A DNA stretch of 64,000 nt, taken from positions 3,472,001 to 3,536,000 of the forward strand of contig NZ_CP032419.1 in NCBI RefSeq assembly GCF_003595175.1, read 5' to 3'. The stretch is from Pseudomonas cavernae (GTDB lineage: Bacteria > Pseudomonadota > Gammaproteobacteria > Pseudomonadales > Pseudomonadaceae). Position 1 is the stretch's first letter; the number at the start of each line of letters is the position of its first letter. A program made the translations under genes and the position numbers. The notes below the pieces were generated by a model. It searched no databases. It was not told the origin of the DNA and saw nothing but the letters and a program-made list of their open reading frames with translations. Shown here one piece after another: positions 1 to 7,976 of the stretch.

Positions 1-36
1 TGGTGAGCCTGGGGATGACGCGGAGTGTCGAGGGAT

Positions 37-67
37 GCATTCCCACGCGGGAGCGTGGGAACGATGC
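37..67. repeat. REP-type palindrome
   Basis: Inverted repeat with arms GCATTCCCACGC and GCGTGGGAACGATGC around a GGGA loop. The same CCCACGC/GCGTGGG core recurs near 3100, 33830-33931 and 60020. It is a typical intergenic Pseudomonas palindrome. The rest of positions 1-175 shows no gene I can support. Confidence 0.6.
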
Positions 68-175
68 CGACTGGCCGTGCGGGTCGTTGGCCGAGCGTCC
101 AGAACGCCGACTGCCATTAACGTCTGGTAGCAAGCGGCGTATCGTAGGAATCTCATCCCCCGTGGAGGAGTCGCT

Positions 176-541
176 ATGTTCCAGGTAATGCGAAACGGCG
201 AGAACCGCATCGACGTAGATTTTGCCGGGAAGCTCGACAGCGATGGCATGAGAGTCGCCCTCGATGAGCTGAGCCAAAAAGCCGAAGGCATCGAGCATGG
301 CCGAATGCTTTATCGAGTCGGTGATTTCGCGCTGCCTACGCTGGGCGCAATAGCCGTCGAGCTGTCGCGCATTCCGCAACTGTTCAGGTTTGTTCGGCGC
401 TTCGACCGCATGGCAGTCGTTGCCGACAAGGAATGGGTGCGGAAAGTCAGCGAGGTCGAGGGCGCGCTGATTCCGGGTCTGCAGATCAAGGCATTCGATC
501 TGGGCCAGGAGGCGGAAGCCGAAGCCTGGTTGCAACGTTAG
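176..541 (+). CDS. SpoIIAA-like (STAS/SEC14-type) protein, 121 aa
   Basis: A small soluble protein with no signal peptide or membrane segment. The beta-alpha pattern (IDVDFAGKLDSDGMRVALDELSQ, then GRMLYRVGDFALPTLGAIAVEL) and the ending in LGQEAEAEAWL fit the SpoIIAA-like/DUF3478 family. These are STAS-fold proteins that are usually stand-alone in proteobacteria, with no known partner. A GGAGGAG-like Shine-Dalgarno precedes the ATG. It is monocistronic and converges on the CAP-domain gene at 606, with a strong hairpin between them. The biological role is unknown; family assignment is by sequence feel only. Confidence 0.7.
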   Translation: MFQVMRNGENRIDVDFAGKLDSDGMRVALDELSQKAEGIEHGRMLYRVGDFALPTLGAIAVELSRIPQLFRFVRRFDRMAVVADKEWVRKVSEVEGALIPGLQIKAFDLGQEAEAEAWLQR

Positions 542-560
542 CGAGGCAGCCGGGGCCTCT

Positions 561-592
561 CCGGTGGAAAACCCTTCGCGGTTTTCCACCGG
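561..592. terminator. Bidirectional hairpin between convergent genes
   Basis: Perfect 13-bp arms (CCGGTGGAAAACC / GGTTTTCCACCGG) around CTTCGC, lying in the 64-bp gap between convergent genes ending at 541 and 606. It belongs to a repeat family also present at 1596, 2040 and 62404. The A-tract/T-tract inside the arms would suit termination in both directions, but no long U-run follows. Confidence 0.5.
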
Positions 593-605
593 CGTCGGTG
601 AGGCC

Positions 606-1457
606 TCAAGGCACCCCAAACACCACCGTCCAGTAGATCCCCGCATCACTCTTCGGATCGACCGCATAGGCGGCGCCCAGCTCGCGGAACTGCGGATTCA
701 TCAGGTTGGCGCAATGGCCGGGGCTGGCCAGCCAGCCGTCCACCACCTTGCGCGGGGCGTCCAGCCCGGCGGCGAGGTTCTCGCCGATCTGCCGGCCGCT
801 GTAGCCGGCGAGCTCCGCACGGTCGGCCGGGATGCGGCCGTCGCGGTCGCGGTGGTCGAAGAAGTTGCCGTTGGCCATCGCCCGGCTGTGCGCCTCGGCG
901 GCCGCGCCAAGTTCGGTGCTCCAGCCCAGGGCCGGCGCCGCGGCGAAATCTTGGGCGCCGCAGTGGCGCCCTTGCGCCCGCGCCGCGTTGACCTGTTCCA
1001 GCAAGGCGCGCCCTTCCGCCTGCCAGTCGCCCAGGCGCCCGCCGAGCAGCGGCCGCGCCAGCACGATGCGCCAGTCGCGACCCGCGCGGCTGACGCCGAT
1101 GTCGACGAACTGCGGGTCCAACACCACCTGGCAGAAGCTCTCCTGCAGCGCCGTCATGGCCGCCTGCGCATCGCGCGGCCCGGACAGGCTGATCGCCTGC
1201 ACGTTGACCAGCGGATAGGCGGCGCGGGCCAGGGCCTGCTGTAAGTCCAGGTCACTGCCGGTCGACAGGATCAGACGCGGATCGGACGTCAGCGGCGTCA
1301 ATGCCTCGGACGCAGACCCGGCGCAGCTCTGCGGCTGGGCACGGTAGGCGTTGATCGACTCGACCAGTTGCGTCTCTTCGCTCGCCGCGGCAACGGCGGC
1401 GAGAAGCGCGCCCACCAGCAGGGCGAGCGGACGCAGGACGGGCGGAACGGCAGGCAT
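606..1457 (-). CDS. Secreted CAP/SCP-domain protein, 283 aa
   Basis: The start at 1457 is chosen because AAGGAGGATTGCC lies directly upstream and the next residues form a signal peptide (MPAVPPVLRPLALLVGALL..AAAS). The C-terminal half (about residues 145-283) is a CAP (SCP/PR-1) domain: LLEQVNAARAQGRHC, the conserved H in AAEAHSRAMA, FFDH, IGENLAAG and SPGHCANLMNP. Residues 25-140 are a second, less conserved region. CAP proteins are extracytoplasmic; the bacterial ones have no agreed biochemical activity. The gene is convergent with the SpoIIAA-like gene and stands alone. Confidence 0.85.
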   Translation of the reverse strand: MPAVPPVLRPLALLVGALLAAVAAASEETQLVESINAYRAQPQSCAGSASEALTPLTSDPRLILSTGSDLDLQQALARAAYPLVNVQAISLSGPRDAQAAMTALQESFCQVVLDPQFVDIGVSRAGRDWRIVLARPLLGGRLGDWQAEGRALLEQVNAARAQGRHCGAQDFAAAPALGWSTELGAAAEAHSRAMANGNFFDHRDRDGRIPADRAELAGYSGRQIGENLAAGLDAPRKVVDGWLASPGHCANLMNPQFRELGAAYAVDPKSDAGIYWTVVFGVP

Positions 1458-1595
1458 GGCAATCCTCCTTCGACGGGCTTCGCGCCATGATGCGCGCGGC
1501 GACCGTTGCGGCCAATGCCCCACGCGCACGACGGAGCCTTTACGCCAGCAAGGATGACGCCGCCAGCGACCAGGCCAGTGAGGTAGCCCGGGCCA

Positions 1596-1621
1596 GTGGA
1601 AAACGCTTCGCGGTTTTCCAC
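1596..1621. repeat. GTGGAAAAC palindromic repeat, copy 2
   Basis: GTGGAAAAC-GCTTCGCG-GTTTTCCAC. Second copy of the dispersed hairpin repeat seen at 561, 2040 and 62404. This copy lies upstream of two divergent genes, so it is not acting only as a terminator. Confidence 0.7.
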
Positions 1622-1722
1622 CCTATGCGGCTTCGAGGCCGTTCGGCCGCTACACCGGCATGATCGCGGCCGACAGGTATACTCCCGCGCTTTCTCCCTC
1701 ACTCGGCTCGCCGCGGACTGTC

Positions 1723-2007
1723 ATGACTTCCAAACCATCGCCTGATCACTCACTCGAAGCCCAGGCTGCCGAAACGCCAGCGCTCGACACCAGCGCCGCC
1801 GTAGAATCCAGCGCCGCCACGACCGCCGAGCCGGCCCCAGCCACCAAGTCCACTATTCCGACCTTTGCCTTCCCCTTTTCACCCGCCACTTTCGCGCCGG
1901 GCAAGAACGACAATCAGCCCTGGCACCAGAAAGGCAATAAATCCGGCCACGAAAAGAAGATCGGCCCGGCGCCCAACGGCACCCGCCGCTCCATGGGCAA
2001 GCGCTAA
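1723..2007 (+). CDS. Conserved hypothetical protein, 94 aa
   Basis: I do not recognise a function. From the ATG at 1723 the N-terminal half is Ala/Thr/Glu/Pro-rich and looks disordered. The last 35 residues (ending KIGPAPNGTRRSMGKR) are basic and look conserved in style with small Pseudomonas proteins. There is no signal peptide or membrane segment. An upstream in-frame ATG at 1660 would add 21 residues, but it gives an unconvincing N-terminus. It is convergent with the gene at 2074-2409, with a hairpin repeat between them. It could bind nucleic acid through the basic tail; that is a guess. Confidence 0.6.
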   Translation: MTSKPSPDHSLEAQAAETPALDTSAAVESSAATTAEPAPATKSTIPTFAFPFSPATFAPGKNDNQPWHQKGNKSGHEKKIGPAPNGTRRSMGKR

Positions 2008-2039
2008 AGCTGCGGCGCGGGAGTCGGGAGATATCCCCG

Positions 2040-2066
2040 GCGGAAAACGCGTCGCGGTTTTCCACC
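2040..2066. repeat. GTGGAAAAC palindromic repeat, copy 3
   Basis: Third copy (CGGAAAACGC..GCGGTTTTCCACC), lying between convergent genes that end at 2007 and 2074. It may serve as a shared terminator. Confidence 0.6.
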
Positions 2067-2073
2067 CTGCGCG

Positions 2074-2409
2074 TTAAGTCAGTTGGTCGATCAGAACCGC
2101 GTTGGTGTAAATCAGGCTGCCGTCACTCGCCCGATGCCCGACCAGATGGAACTGGCCGCGTTCGTCGCGCAGATAGACGCGGAATTTGCAATCGGAGAGG
2201 GGGCCGCATTCCTCCGGCGTGATCAATTCCAGCGTGGTCGTATCGACATCGACCATGGTTTCCCGCTCATGGGTCTTCTGCAGCTGTTCTTCGGCCTCTT
2301 CTAGACGCAAATGGTTGTCGCCAATGACCTGAAAATGGAATTCCCCCAGCGGGGTGGACTTTTGGTCGTCACTGGTTTTGCACCAACCTTCGATGGTCAA
2401 GGTAGCCAT
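2074..2409 (-). CDS. Conserved hypothetical protein, 111 aa
   Basis: The start is supported by AGGAGATCCCGCC before the ATG at 2409. The protein is acidic and soluble (MATLTIEGWCKTSDDQ...; HLRLEEAEEQLQKTHERE; ITPEECGPLSDCKFRVYLRDERGQFHLVGHRASDG). It has no signal peptide, membrane segment or catalytic motif I can name. The predicted fold is mainly beta with one helix. It is separated from ppiC by 366 bp that hold no gene and probably stands alone. Confidence 0.65.
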   Translation of the reverse strand: MATLTIEGWCKTSDDQKSTPLGEFHFQVIGDNHLRLEEAEEQLQKTHERETMVDVDTTTLELITPEECGPLSDCKFRVYLRDERGQFHLVGHRASDGSLIYTNAVLIDQLT

Positions 2410-2775
2410 GGCGGGATCTCCTGCAATGAACGCCTGGGCACTGTCACACCCATTTGTTCAATCTTAGACAACCCGCAAGGGGGGCGTTGCTCCGTTGTCC
2501 TCGTGTTGGGCCAGGTTTGGGCGGCAGCGACATCGGCCTCGCCCAAACGCGGCGAAGAACGGTCGCCCCCGCGCCGGCCGCCTGGGCCGACAGATGGGCG
2601 GCGCACTCCCACGCTTCGCGCGGGAAGCTCTGACACAGAAGGCGACGCAGAGCCTCGCGGTCCTGTCGTCGAGTTGGAACGTGGGGGCCACCAGCACAGG
2701 CCATCCCTGGGCCAGCGTTTGAATCGCCCAATGATTGCGGTAGGCTCAGCAGCTTCTTTGAAAGGAGTTACCCCC
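2410..2775. other. Intergenic region with decayed palindromes
   Basis: No gene seen. Around 2600-2700 there are degenerate relatives of the CCCACGC/ACGCAGAGC palindromes found near 3100 and 33830. The stretch just before 2776 carries the AAAGGAG Shine-Dalgarno of ppiC. Open frames through here are GC-driven and lack family signatures. Confidence 0.5.
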
Positions 2776-3057
2776 ATGGCCAAAGCCACTGCCCGTCACA
2801 TCCTGGTTGCCAGCGAAGCCAAGTGCAACGAACTGAAAGCCGCTATCGAAGCCGGCGCCGACTTCGCCCAGGTCGCCAAAGAGCACTCCACCTGCCCGTC
2901 CAGCCGTGACGGTGGCAACCTCGGCTCGTTCGGCCCGGGGCAGATGGTCAAGGAATTCGACACCGTGGTGTTCAGCGCGCCGCTCAACGTCGTGCAAGGC
3001 CCGGTGAAGACCCAGTTCGGTTACCACCTGCTGGAAGTCACCAGCCGCCAGGACTGA
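2776..3057 (+). CDS. ppiC: Peptidyl-prolyl isomerase, parvulin PpiC type, 93 aa
   Basis: A stand-alone cytoplasmic parvulin domain of normal length. The sequence ARHILVASEAKCNELKAAI, ADFAQVAKEHSTCPS, GGNLGSFGPGQMVKEFD and TQFGYHLLEV covers the whole fold with the usual catalytic-pocket His, Cys, Met, Phe and His positions. It has no signal peptide, so it acts on proline bonds in cytosolic proteins. The start at 2776 has AAAGGAG 8 bases upstream; the longer upstream reading frame is non-homologous. Probably monocistronic. Confidence 0.95.
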   Translation: MAKATARHILVASEAKCNELKAAIEAGADFAQVAKEHSTCPSSRDGGNLGSFGPGQMVKEFDTVVFSAPLNVVQGPVKTQFGYHLLEVTSRQD

Positions 3058-3079
3058 TTCGATCGCGCCCACGCAACAC

Positions 3080-3132
3080 CGTGACGCAGAGCGTCACCGG
3101 GCTGGCTCCCGCGCTAGAACGTGGGAGCCAGT
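3080..3132. repeat. REP-type palindrome pair
   Basis: GTGACGCAGAGCGTCAC followed by a CTGGCTCCC...GGGAGCCAG stem. Same family as the block at 33823-33931. Confidence 0.5.
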
Positions 3133-3241
3133 ATCCCGAATCGCTCGGCTAGCTAAATCGGCTAGCTAAATTCGCATGGCCCATTGAGCGCGCCCACGCG
3201 CCTCCTGGGCATGATCCTGCAACACCTGGGCGCAGAGCCGC

Positions 3242-3862
3242 TCAGACTAGACCGCCCCGCCCTGCCAGCATCAGCCCCAGACCTACGAGAATCGAACCGC
3301 AGACCATCGGCACCAGCCGGCGGCCGTGCTTGGCCGAGGCGGGGTCGAAGAGCAACGAGGAAAAGAACACCGCGGCGAGGTCGGCCAGGGAGAACACCAG
3401 GTTGACGATGGTGCCGAGGATCAGGAACTGCATCCAGGTGGGCGCGTCGTTGGCCGGGTGGACGAACTGCGGCAGGAAGGTGAGGAAGAACAGCGCGGTC
3501 TTCGGATTGAGTATCTCCACAACGATACTGTCGCGCAGGACGCCCAGCCTGGCAGGCTCGGCGGTCGAGTCGCCACGCCTGCCGAAGATCATCGAGCCGC
3601 CGAGCCAGATCAGGTAACCCGCGCCGGCGAGCTTGATGGCGAGGTAGGCGAACGGCGCGTGCTGCAGCAGCGCAGCTAGACCAACGGTGGCGGCGGCGAT
3701 ATGGACGTAACAGCCGAGGTGGATGCCGAGCGCCGCCATGAGCCCCGCGCGCCGGCCGTGGGCGAGCGTCTGGGTGGTCATGTAGAGGATTGCGGGCCCA
3801 GGCATGCAGGCGAAGGCTAACGTTGCGAGCGCAAACGGAAGCCAGGTTTCCGGCAGGGTCAT
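3242..3862 (-). CDS. LysE/RhtB-family amino acid exporter, 206 aa
   Basis: Inner-membrane exporter of about six helices. The family signature is clear: ACMPGPAILYMTTQTLAHGRRAGL near the N-terminus, the glycine-rich AGAGYLIWLGGSM in helix 3, and EILNPKTALFFLTFLPQFV. The family exports amino acids or homoserine lactone-like solutes by proton exchange; the substrate here cannot be read from sequence. Start taken at 3862 (MTLPETWLPF), because the 18 upstream residues are basic and unlike the family. Two more family members lie at 57095 and 57759. Confidence 0.9.
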   Translation of the reverse strand: MTLPETWLPFALATLAFACMPGPAILYMTTQTLAHGRRAGLMAALGIHLGCYVHIAAATVGLAALLQHAPFAYLAIKLAGAGYLIWLGGSMIFGRRGDSTAEPARLGVLRDSIVVEILNPKTALFFLTFLPQFVHPANDAPTWMQFLILGTIVNLVFSLADLAAVFFSSLLFDPASAKHGRRLVPMVCGSILVGLGLMLAGRGGLV

Positions 3863-3972
3863 GGCAGTCACTCTTACCGATGGAGAAATTCGCTTGTGGC
3901 GTTGCCGGGGTCGCACCCTATCGGTGCTTTACCCGTGGTGCGGAAGGTTATGACTGGGCCGAGTGCGGCGAT

Positions 3973-3994
3973 ATACGGCAGCTGCCGTATTTTT
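3973..3994 (+). other. Orphan hairpin with T-run
   Basis: ATACGGC-AGCT-GCCGTAT followed by TTTT reads as a short intrinsic terminator on the plus strand, yet no plus-strand gene ends here. It lies between the 3' end of the response regulator (4104) and the start of the exporter (3862), both on the minus strand. Confidence 0.35.
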
Positions 3995-4103
3995 GCGGAA
4001 GATAAAGACGGGCAAGCTGGAACCTCCCCCGCAGGCTGAGGGAGAACGATGGCTAGTCGGCGGGCGACCTCCCCAGCAAGCGCGAAGGCCTGGCCGGTGG
4101 CAC

Positions 4104-4772
4104 TCAGCCGGTCGGCAGGCCCAGCCGCACGGCGTAGGTGGCCAGTTCGGCGGTGCTGTGCAGGTCGAGTTTGCGCATGAGGTTTTCGCGGTGTTTGCGC
4201 ACGGTGAGCGGGCTGATGCAGAAGCGTTCGGCGATGTCGCGCGCCTTAGCACCCTGGGCGACGAGCGTGAGGATCTGGCGTTCACGGCGGGTCAGCGGCA
4301 CCGGCGAGACGACGTCCGCCTCCGGCGCCATCGTGGCCTGTCGGCGGTCGTGGCCGTCCACCGCGAAGCGCACGGCGGCCGCCAGGTAGGTCCGATTCTG
4401 GCGGATGGCCTGGATGGCCTCGGCCAGTTCGCCGGTCTCGTCGTTCTTGGTAAGGTAGCCGTGGACGCCGGCCTCGAGCACGGACCGGATGGTGCCCAGT
4501 TCGACGTTGGCGGTGAGCACGAGGATCTTCAGGCGGGGGAACTGCGCACGCAGGTCGCGGATGAACTGCAGGCGGTTCACCCCGGGCATGCCGAGGTCGA
4601 GCAGCAGGAGGTCGACCGGCTGGGCACCGAGGGCGGCATGAATGCCGGTACTGTCGGCGGCTTCGCCGACGACGCTGATATCGTCCAGCGTGGAGAGGAG
4701 GAATCTCAAGCCTTCGCGCACGATACTATGGTCATCTGCGAGCAGCACGCTGAGCGGTCGACTCCCTTTCAT
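4104..4772 (-). CDS. NarL/FixJ-type response regulator, 222 aa
   Basis: Receiver domain (about 7-120) with acidic pair D13-D14, phosphoacceptor D59 (LLLLDLGMP), the T in VLTAN and K of LTKND. The C-terminal LuxR-type helix-turn-helix (about 155-215) reads LTRRERQILTLVAQGAKARDIAE..ISPLTVRKHRENLMRKL. Start at 4772 (MKGSRPLSVL) is chosen over one 12 codons upstream, which would overlap the divergent kinase gene. It lies 25 bp from the start of the hybrid kinase at 4798, its likely partner. The controlled genes are unknown. Confidence 0.93.
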   Translation of the reverse strand: MKGSRPLSVLLADDHSIVREGLRFLLSTLDDISVVGEAADSTGIHAALGAQPVDLLLLDLGMPGVNRLQFIRDLRAQFPRLKILVLTANVELGTIRSVLEAGVHGYLTKNDETGELAEAIQAIRQNRTYLAAAVRFAVDGHDRRQATMAPEADVVSPVPLTRRERQILTLVAQGAKARDIAERFCISPLTVRKHRENLMRKLDLHSTAELATYAVRLGLPTG

Positions 4773-4797
4773 TGTTGTTCTCCCTTGAGACGCCGGT

Positions 4798-6546
4798 ATG
4801 CAGAGCACCCGTCAACGTACATATCTCGTCGACCTGCTGTTTCGCCAATCCTATGCGGTGCTGTTCGCCAACTTCGTCATCCCGATCCCGGTGGCCTACA
4901 TCCTCAGGAACACCCTGCCCCTGAGCGGGCTGCTCATCTGGATCGCCGTCATGTTCGCCCTGACGCTGGGCCGCATCCTTGTGGCTCAGCGCTATTTCAA
5001 GCACGGCAACCGCTCGACGGCGCCGATGCGCTGGGCCTGGTGGGCCTGGTGGGCGACCGTGCTGTCCTGGTTGTCCAGTCTGCTCTGGGGCTGGCTCGGC
5101 TGGGTCGGCTTCGCCAATGGCGATCCGCAGTTGCTGGCCTTCACCTGCATCGTCCTGACCGGCCTGGTGTGCGGCGCGACGCCCTCGCTGTCGGCGTTCC
5201 CGCCGGCCTATATCGGCTCGCTGACGGCGATGTTGCTGCCGGTCACTCTACATTGCCTGTCTCGTCAGGGGGAGGTTTTCGCGACCTACACCTTCTTCCT
5301 CATCTGCCTCGCCGGGGTCAATCTGTACTACAGCCGGGTGACCTACCGCTCGATCTGCGAGACGGCGCGCCTGCGCCTGGAGAATGTCGAGCTGGTCGGC
5401 CGCCTGGAAGAGGAGCGCGACCGCGCGCGGGCCGCCGACCAGGCCAAATCGCGCTTCCTCGCCGCGGCCAGCCACGATCTGCGCCAGCCCATCCACGCCC
5501 TCGGTCTGTTCGTCGGTGCGCTGGCCGCGCTGGCCGGGCGCGGCGATGTGCCGACAGCAAAGGCGCGCGATATCGCCGCACGCCTGCGCGCGGTGATCGG
5601 CAATCTCGGCGGGTTGCTGAACGGTCTGCTGGATATCTCCCGCCTGGATGCGGGCGTGGTGGCGGTGTCCCGCGAGCCAGTCTCGCTCGACCGCCTGCTC
5701 ACCGATCTGCACCACGAGTTCGCCGGTACCGCGCAGGAACGCAACCTGCGCTGGCGGGTACGGCAGACCGACCTCTGGGTCGACAGCGACCCGGTGCTGC
5801 TCAAGCGCACGCTGGACAACCTGCTCGCCAATGCCTTCCGCTATACGAGCCAGGGTGGCGTTCTTCTTGGCTGTCGGCGGCGAGGGCAGGCGGTGGAGAT
5901 CCAGGTAATCGACAGCGGCCCCGGCATTCCCACCGACCAGCAGGCGGCGATCTTCGACGAGTTTGTCCAGCTGCATAACGCCGAGCGCGACCGCACCCAG
6001 GGCCTCGGTCTCGGCCTGGCGATCGTTCGGCATACCAGCCGCCTCCTTGGGCATGTTGTGCGACTGGTCTCCGTCGAGGGGCGTGGTTCGATGTTCTCCG
6101 TCTCCGCCCCGACTGTCGAGGCGCCGGACACTGAGCCGCAAATGGAACCCTGGCCCGCGGCTGACCAAGCACTCGGCATCATGATCGTCGACGACGAGCA
6201 GGACGTGCTGGACGCCCTGCGCGAGCTGCTGGAGGCCTGGGGGCACCGGATCTATGCCGGGCTCTCTGCGCAGCAGGCCTGCCAGCAGCATGCCGATGCC
6301 GCCCGCAACGGCCCGGCCTCGGTGCAGCTGATCCTCACCGACTATCGGCTGGGCAGTGACATGGCCGGCAGCGAGGCGATCCGCAGGATCCGCGCCTACC
6401 TGAAGCGCGCCATTCCGGCTGTCATCATCACCGGTGACACCTCGCCCGCGCGCATCAAGGAGGCCTCCGACAGCGGCCATCGCCTGCTGCATAAGCCAGT
6501 CGACGCGCAGGGCCTGCGCGAGGCGATCGAGGCCAGCCGGCAGTGA
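4798..6546 (+). CDS. Hybrid sensor histidine kinase with C-terminal receiver, 582 aa
   Basis: Six or seven membrane helices (about 20-180) form a MASE-like sensor without a large periplasmic loop. A short coiled coil (190-212) leads to HisKA with H226 (AAASHDLRQPIHALG). The HATPase domain shows TLDNLLANAFRYT, DSGPGIP and GLGLGLAIVRH. The receiver (460-580) has D515 (LILTDYRLG) and K566. This build resembles PAS-less hybrid kinases paired with LuxR-type regulators. It is divergent from the response regulator at 4104-4772 with only 25 bp between start codons. The signal is unknown; a membrane-embedded ligand or redox state is plausible. The C-terminal receiver may act as a phosphate sink. Confidence 0.93.
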   Translation: MQSTRQRTYLVDLLFRQSYAVLFANFVIPIPVAYILRNTLPLSGLLIWIAVMFALTLGRILVAQRYFKHGNRSTAPMRWAWWAWWATVLSWLSSLLWGWLGWVGFANGDPQLLAFTCIVLTGLVCGATPSLSAFPPAYIGSLTAMLLPVTLHCLSRQGEVFATYTFFLICLAGVNLYYSRVTYRSICETARLRLENVELVGRLEEERDRARAADQAKSRFLAAASHDLRQPIHALGLFVGALAALAGRGDVPTAKARDIAARLRAVIGNLGGLLNGLLDISRLDAGVVAVSREPVSLDRLLTDLHHEFAGTAQERNLRWRVRQTDLWVDSDPVLLKRTLDNLLANAFRYTSQGGVLLGCRRRGQAVEIQVIDSGPGIPTDQQAAIFDEFVQLHNAERDRTQGLGLGLAIVRHTSRLLGHVVRLVSVEGRGSMFSVSAPTVEAPDTEPQMEPWPAADQALGIMIVDDEQDVLDALRELLEAWGHRIYAGLSAQQACQQHADAARNGPASVQLILTDYRLGSDMAGSEAIRRIRAYLKRAIPAVIITGDTSPARIKEASDSGHRLLHKPVDAQGLREAIEASRQ

Positions 6547-6737
6547 GCAGGAAACGCAGTACTGGAAAATCCTCGGTCAAGTCATTGCTTGGCTAGTGCC
6601 TGTAACTGCGAGAGCGACTAAAATCGGCGCCCTACTCCGTAGTTCTGGATTCCCGCCGGTCGCCCCCCGCCTGAGCGAGTAGCCGGCGAAGCCAGACGAG
6701 CGACAATTCCCCATCCGCACAGATCAAGAGAGCAACC

Positions 6738-7436
6738 ATGGGCGCACAGTGGAAAGCCAAACCCAAAGAAGCCGCCGCCAATGCCAGAGGCAAGATCTTC
6801 GGCAAACTGGTGAAAGAGATCATGATCGCCGCGCGTAACGGCGCCGATCCGGACATGAACCCCAAGCTGCGCCTGGCCGTGCAGCAGGCCAAGAAGGCCT
6901 CGATGCCCAAGGACACCCTTGAGCGCGCCATCAAGAAAGGCGCCGGCCTGACCGGCGAGACGATCAACTACGAACGCACCCTCTATGAAGGCTTCGCGCC
7001 GCATCAGGTGCCGGTGATCGTCGAATGCCTGACCGATAACGTCAACCGCACGGTCGCCGAGATCCGCGTGCTGTTCCGTAAGGGCCAGTTGGGCGCCTCC
7101 GGCTCGGTGAGCTGGGACTTCGACCATGTCGGCATGATCGAGGCGGCGCCTGAAAACGGCGCCGATCCGGAACTGGCCGCCATCGAGGCCGGTGCCCAGG
7201 ACTTCGAGCCGGCCGAGGACGGCGCCACCCTGTTCATCACCGAAATGACCGATCTAGACGCCGTGTGCAAGGCCCTGCCGGAGTTCGGTTTCATCGTGCA
7301 ATCGGCGCAACTCGGTTACCGCCCGAAGAACCCGATGACGCTGAGCGCGGCCGAGCTGGAAGAAGTCGAGGCCTTCCTCGAGGCCCTCGACGCCCATGAT
7401 GACGTGCAAAACGTCTATGTGGGCCTGGCCGGCTAA
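6738..7436 (+). CDS. YebC/PmpR-family protein, 232 aa
   Basis: Full-length YebC fold: N-terminal [28 protein letters not shown], helical segment [26 protein letters not shown], then [23 protein letters not shown] and the domain 3 ending. Relatives are described as DNA-binding regulators (PmpR in Pseudomonas quorum sensing) or as ribosome-associated factors easing polyproline stalls. The [11 protein letters not shown] start differs from canonical YebC (MAGHSKWAN) and is closer to the YeeN-type paralog, so a second YebC probably exists beside ruvC elsewhere. It appears monocistronic. Confidence 0.88.
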   Translation: MGAQWKAKPKEAAANARGKIFGKLVKEIMIAARNGADPDMNPKLRLAVQQAKKASMPKDTLERAIKKGAGLTGETINYERTLYEGFAPHQVPVIVECLTDNVNRTVAEIRVLFRKGQLGASGSVSWDFDHVGMIEAAPENGADPELAAIEAGAQDFEPAEDGATLFITEMTDLDAVCKALPEFGFIVQSAQLGYRPKNPMTLSAAELEEVEAFLEALDAHDDVQNVYVGLAG

Positions 7437-7480
7437 GCCTCGCCAGCACCGCTAACGCCCCTACCATGGGGGTACCCGCG

Positions 7481-7530
7481 ACAGCCGCTGAGTCATGATC
7501 GTTTCCGCACGCTCAAGGCGCAGCGGCTGT
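7481..7530. terminator. Inverted repeat, possible terminator
   Basis: ACAGCCGCTG at 7481-7490 pairs with CAGCGGCTGT at 7521-7530 and is followed by TTTCG. The 30-nt loop is long for an intrinsic terminator, but the position 45 bp after the YebC-family gene fits. Confidence 0.35.
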
Positions 7531-7679
7531 TTCGCAATCGGCGTGCGCTGCGAGGCTTGGCTGGCCGCCCTGTCGCTGGAACAACTAATACCCACTATCG
7601 AGCCGAATGATTTCTGCTTGAACCGAGCCCTGCATAGCCTATGGGCATTCAGTCGAATGCCTATTAAGCAGGTGCTCAG

Positions 7680-7937
7680 ATGCAACGCTCATTCACCCTT
7701 TTCTTGGCCGCCCTCATCCTGATGCTCAGCGGTTGTGCGGCGCAGCCCAGCCCTTCCGAGCGGCCCTATACCGAGGCGCAGGTCAAGCAATTCGCCCTGG
7801 AGATGCTCAGCCGCAGCAGCCTGTCGTACGAGGACTACGACAAACTCAGACGCGCCCTGATGAATCCGGCGCACCGGATGTCCAACTCGATCAAGGACAT
7901 CGACGCGCAGCAGAAACAGATTGGCGGCCGAGGCTGA
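7680..7937 (+). CDS. Small lipoprotein, 85 aa
   Basis: Lipoprotein signal peptide MQRSFTLFLAALILMLSGC with lipobox LSGC, so the mature protein starts at Cys19 with AAQ. Absence of Asp at +2 favours outer-membrane sorting. The mature part (about 67 residues) is a charged, mostly helical segment (YTEAQVKQFALEMLSRSSLSYEDYDKLRRALMNPAHRM). No known domain. The gene is isolated between the YebC-family gene and the convergent reductase at 7977. Confidence 0.75.
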   Translation: MQRSFTLFLAALILMLSGCAAQPSPSERPYTEAQVKQFALEMLSRSSLSYEDYDKLRRALMNPAHRMSNSIKDIDAQQKQIGGRG

Positions 7938-7976
7938 TGGACGGTGCCCCACGCGAGCAGAGTCCGCGCACGACGC

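Noticed and set aside
3184..3405. Plus-strand frame overlapping the LysE gene
   Set aside because: Arg/Pro-rich shadow with no conserved content; the minus-strand exporter explains the region.
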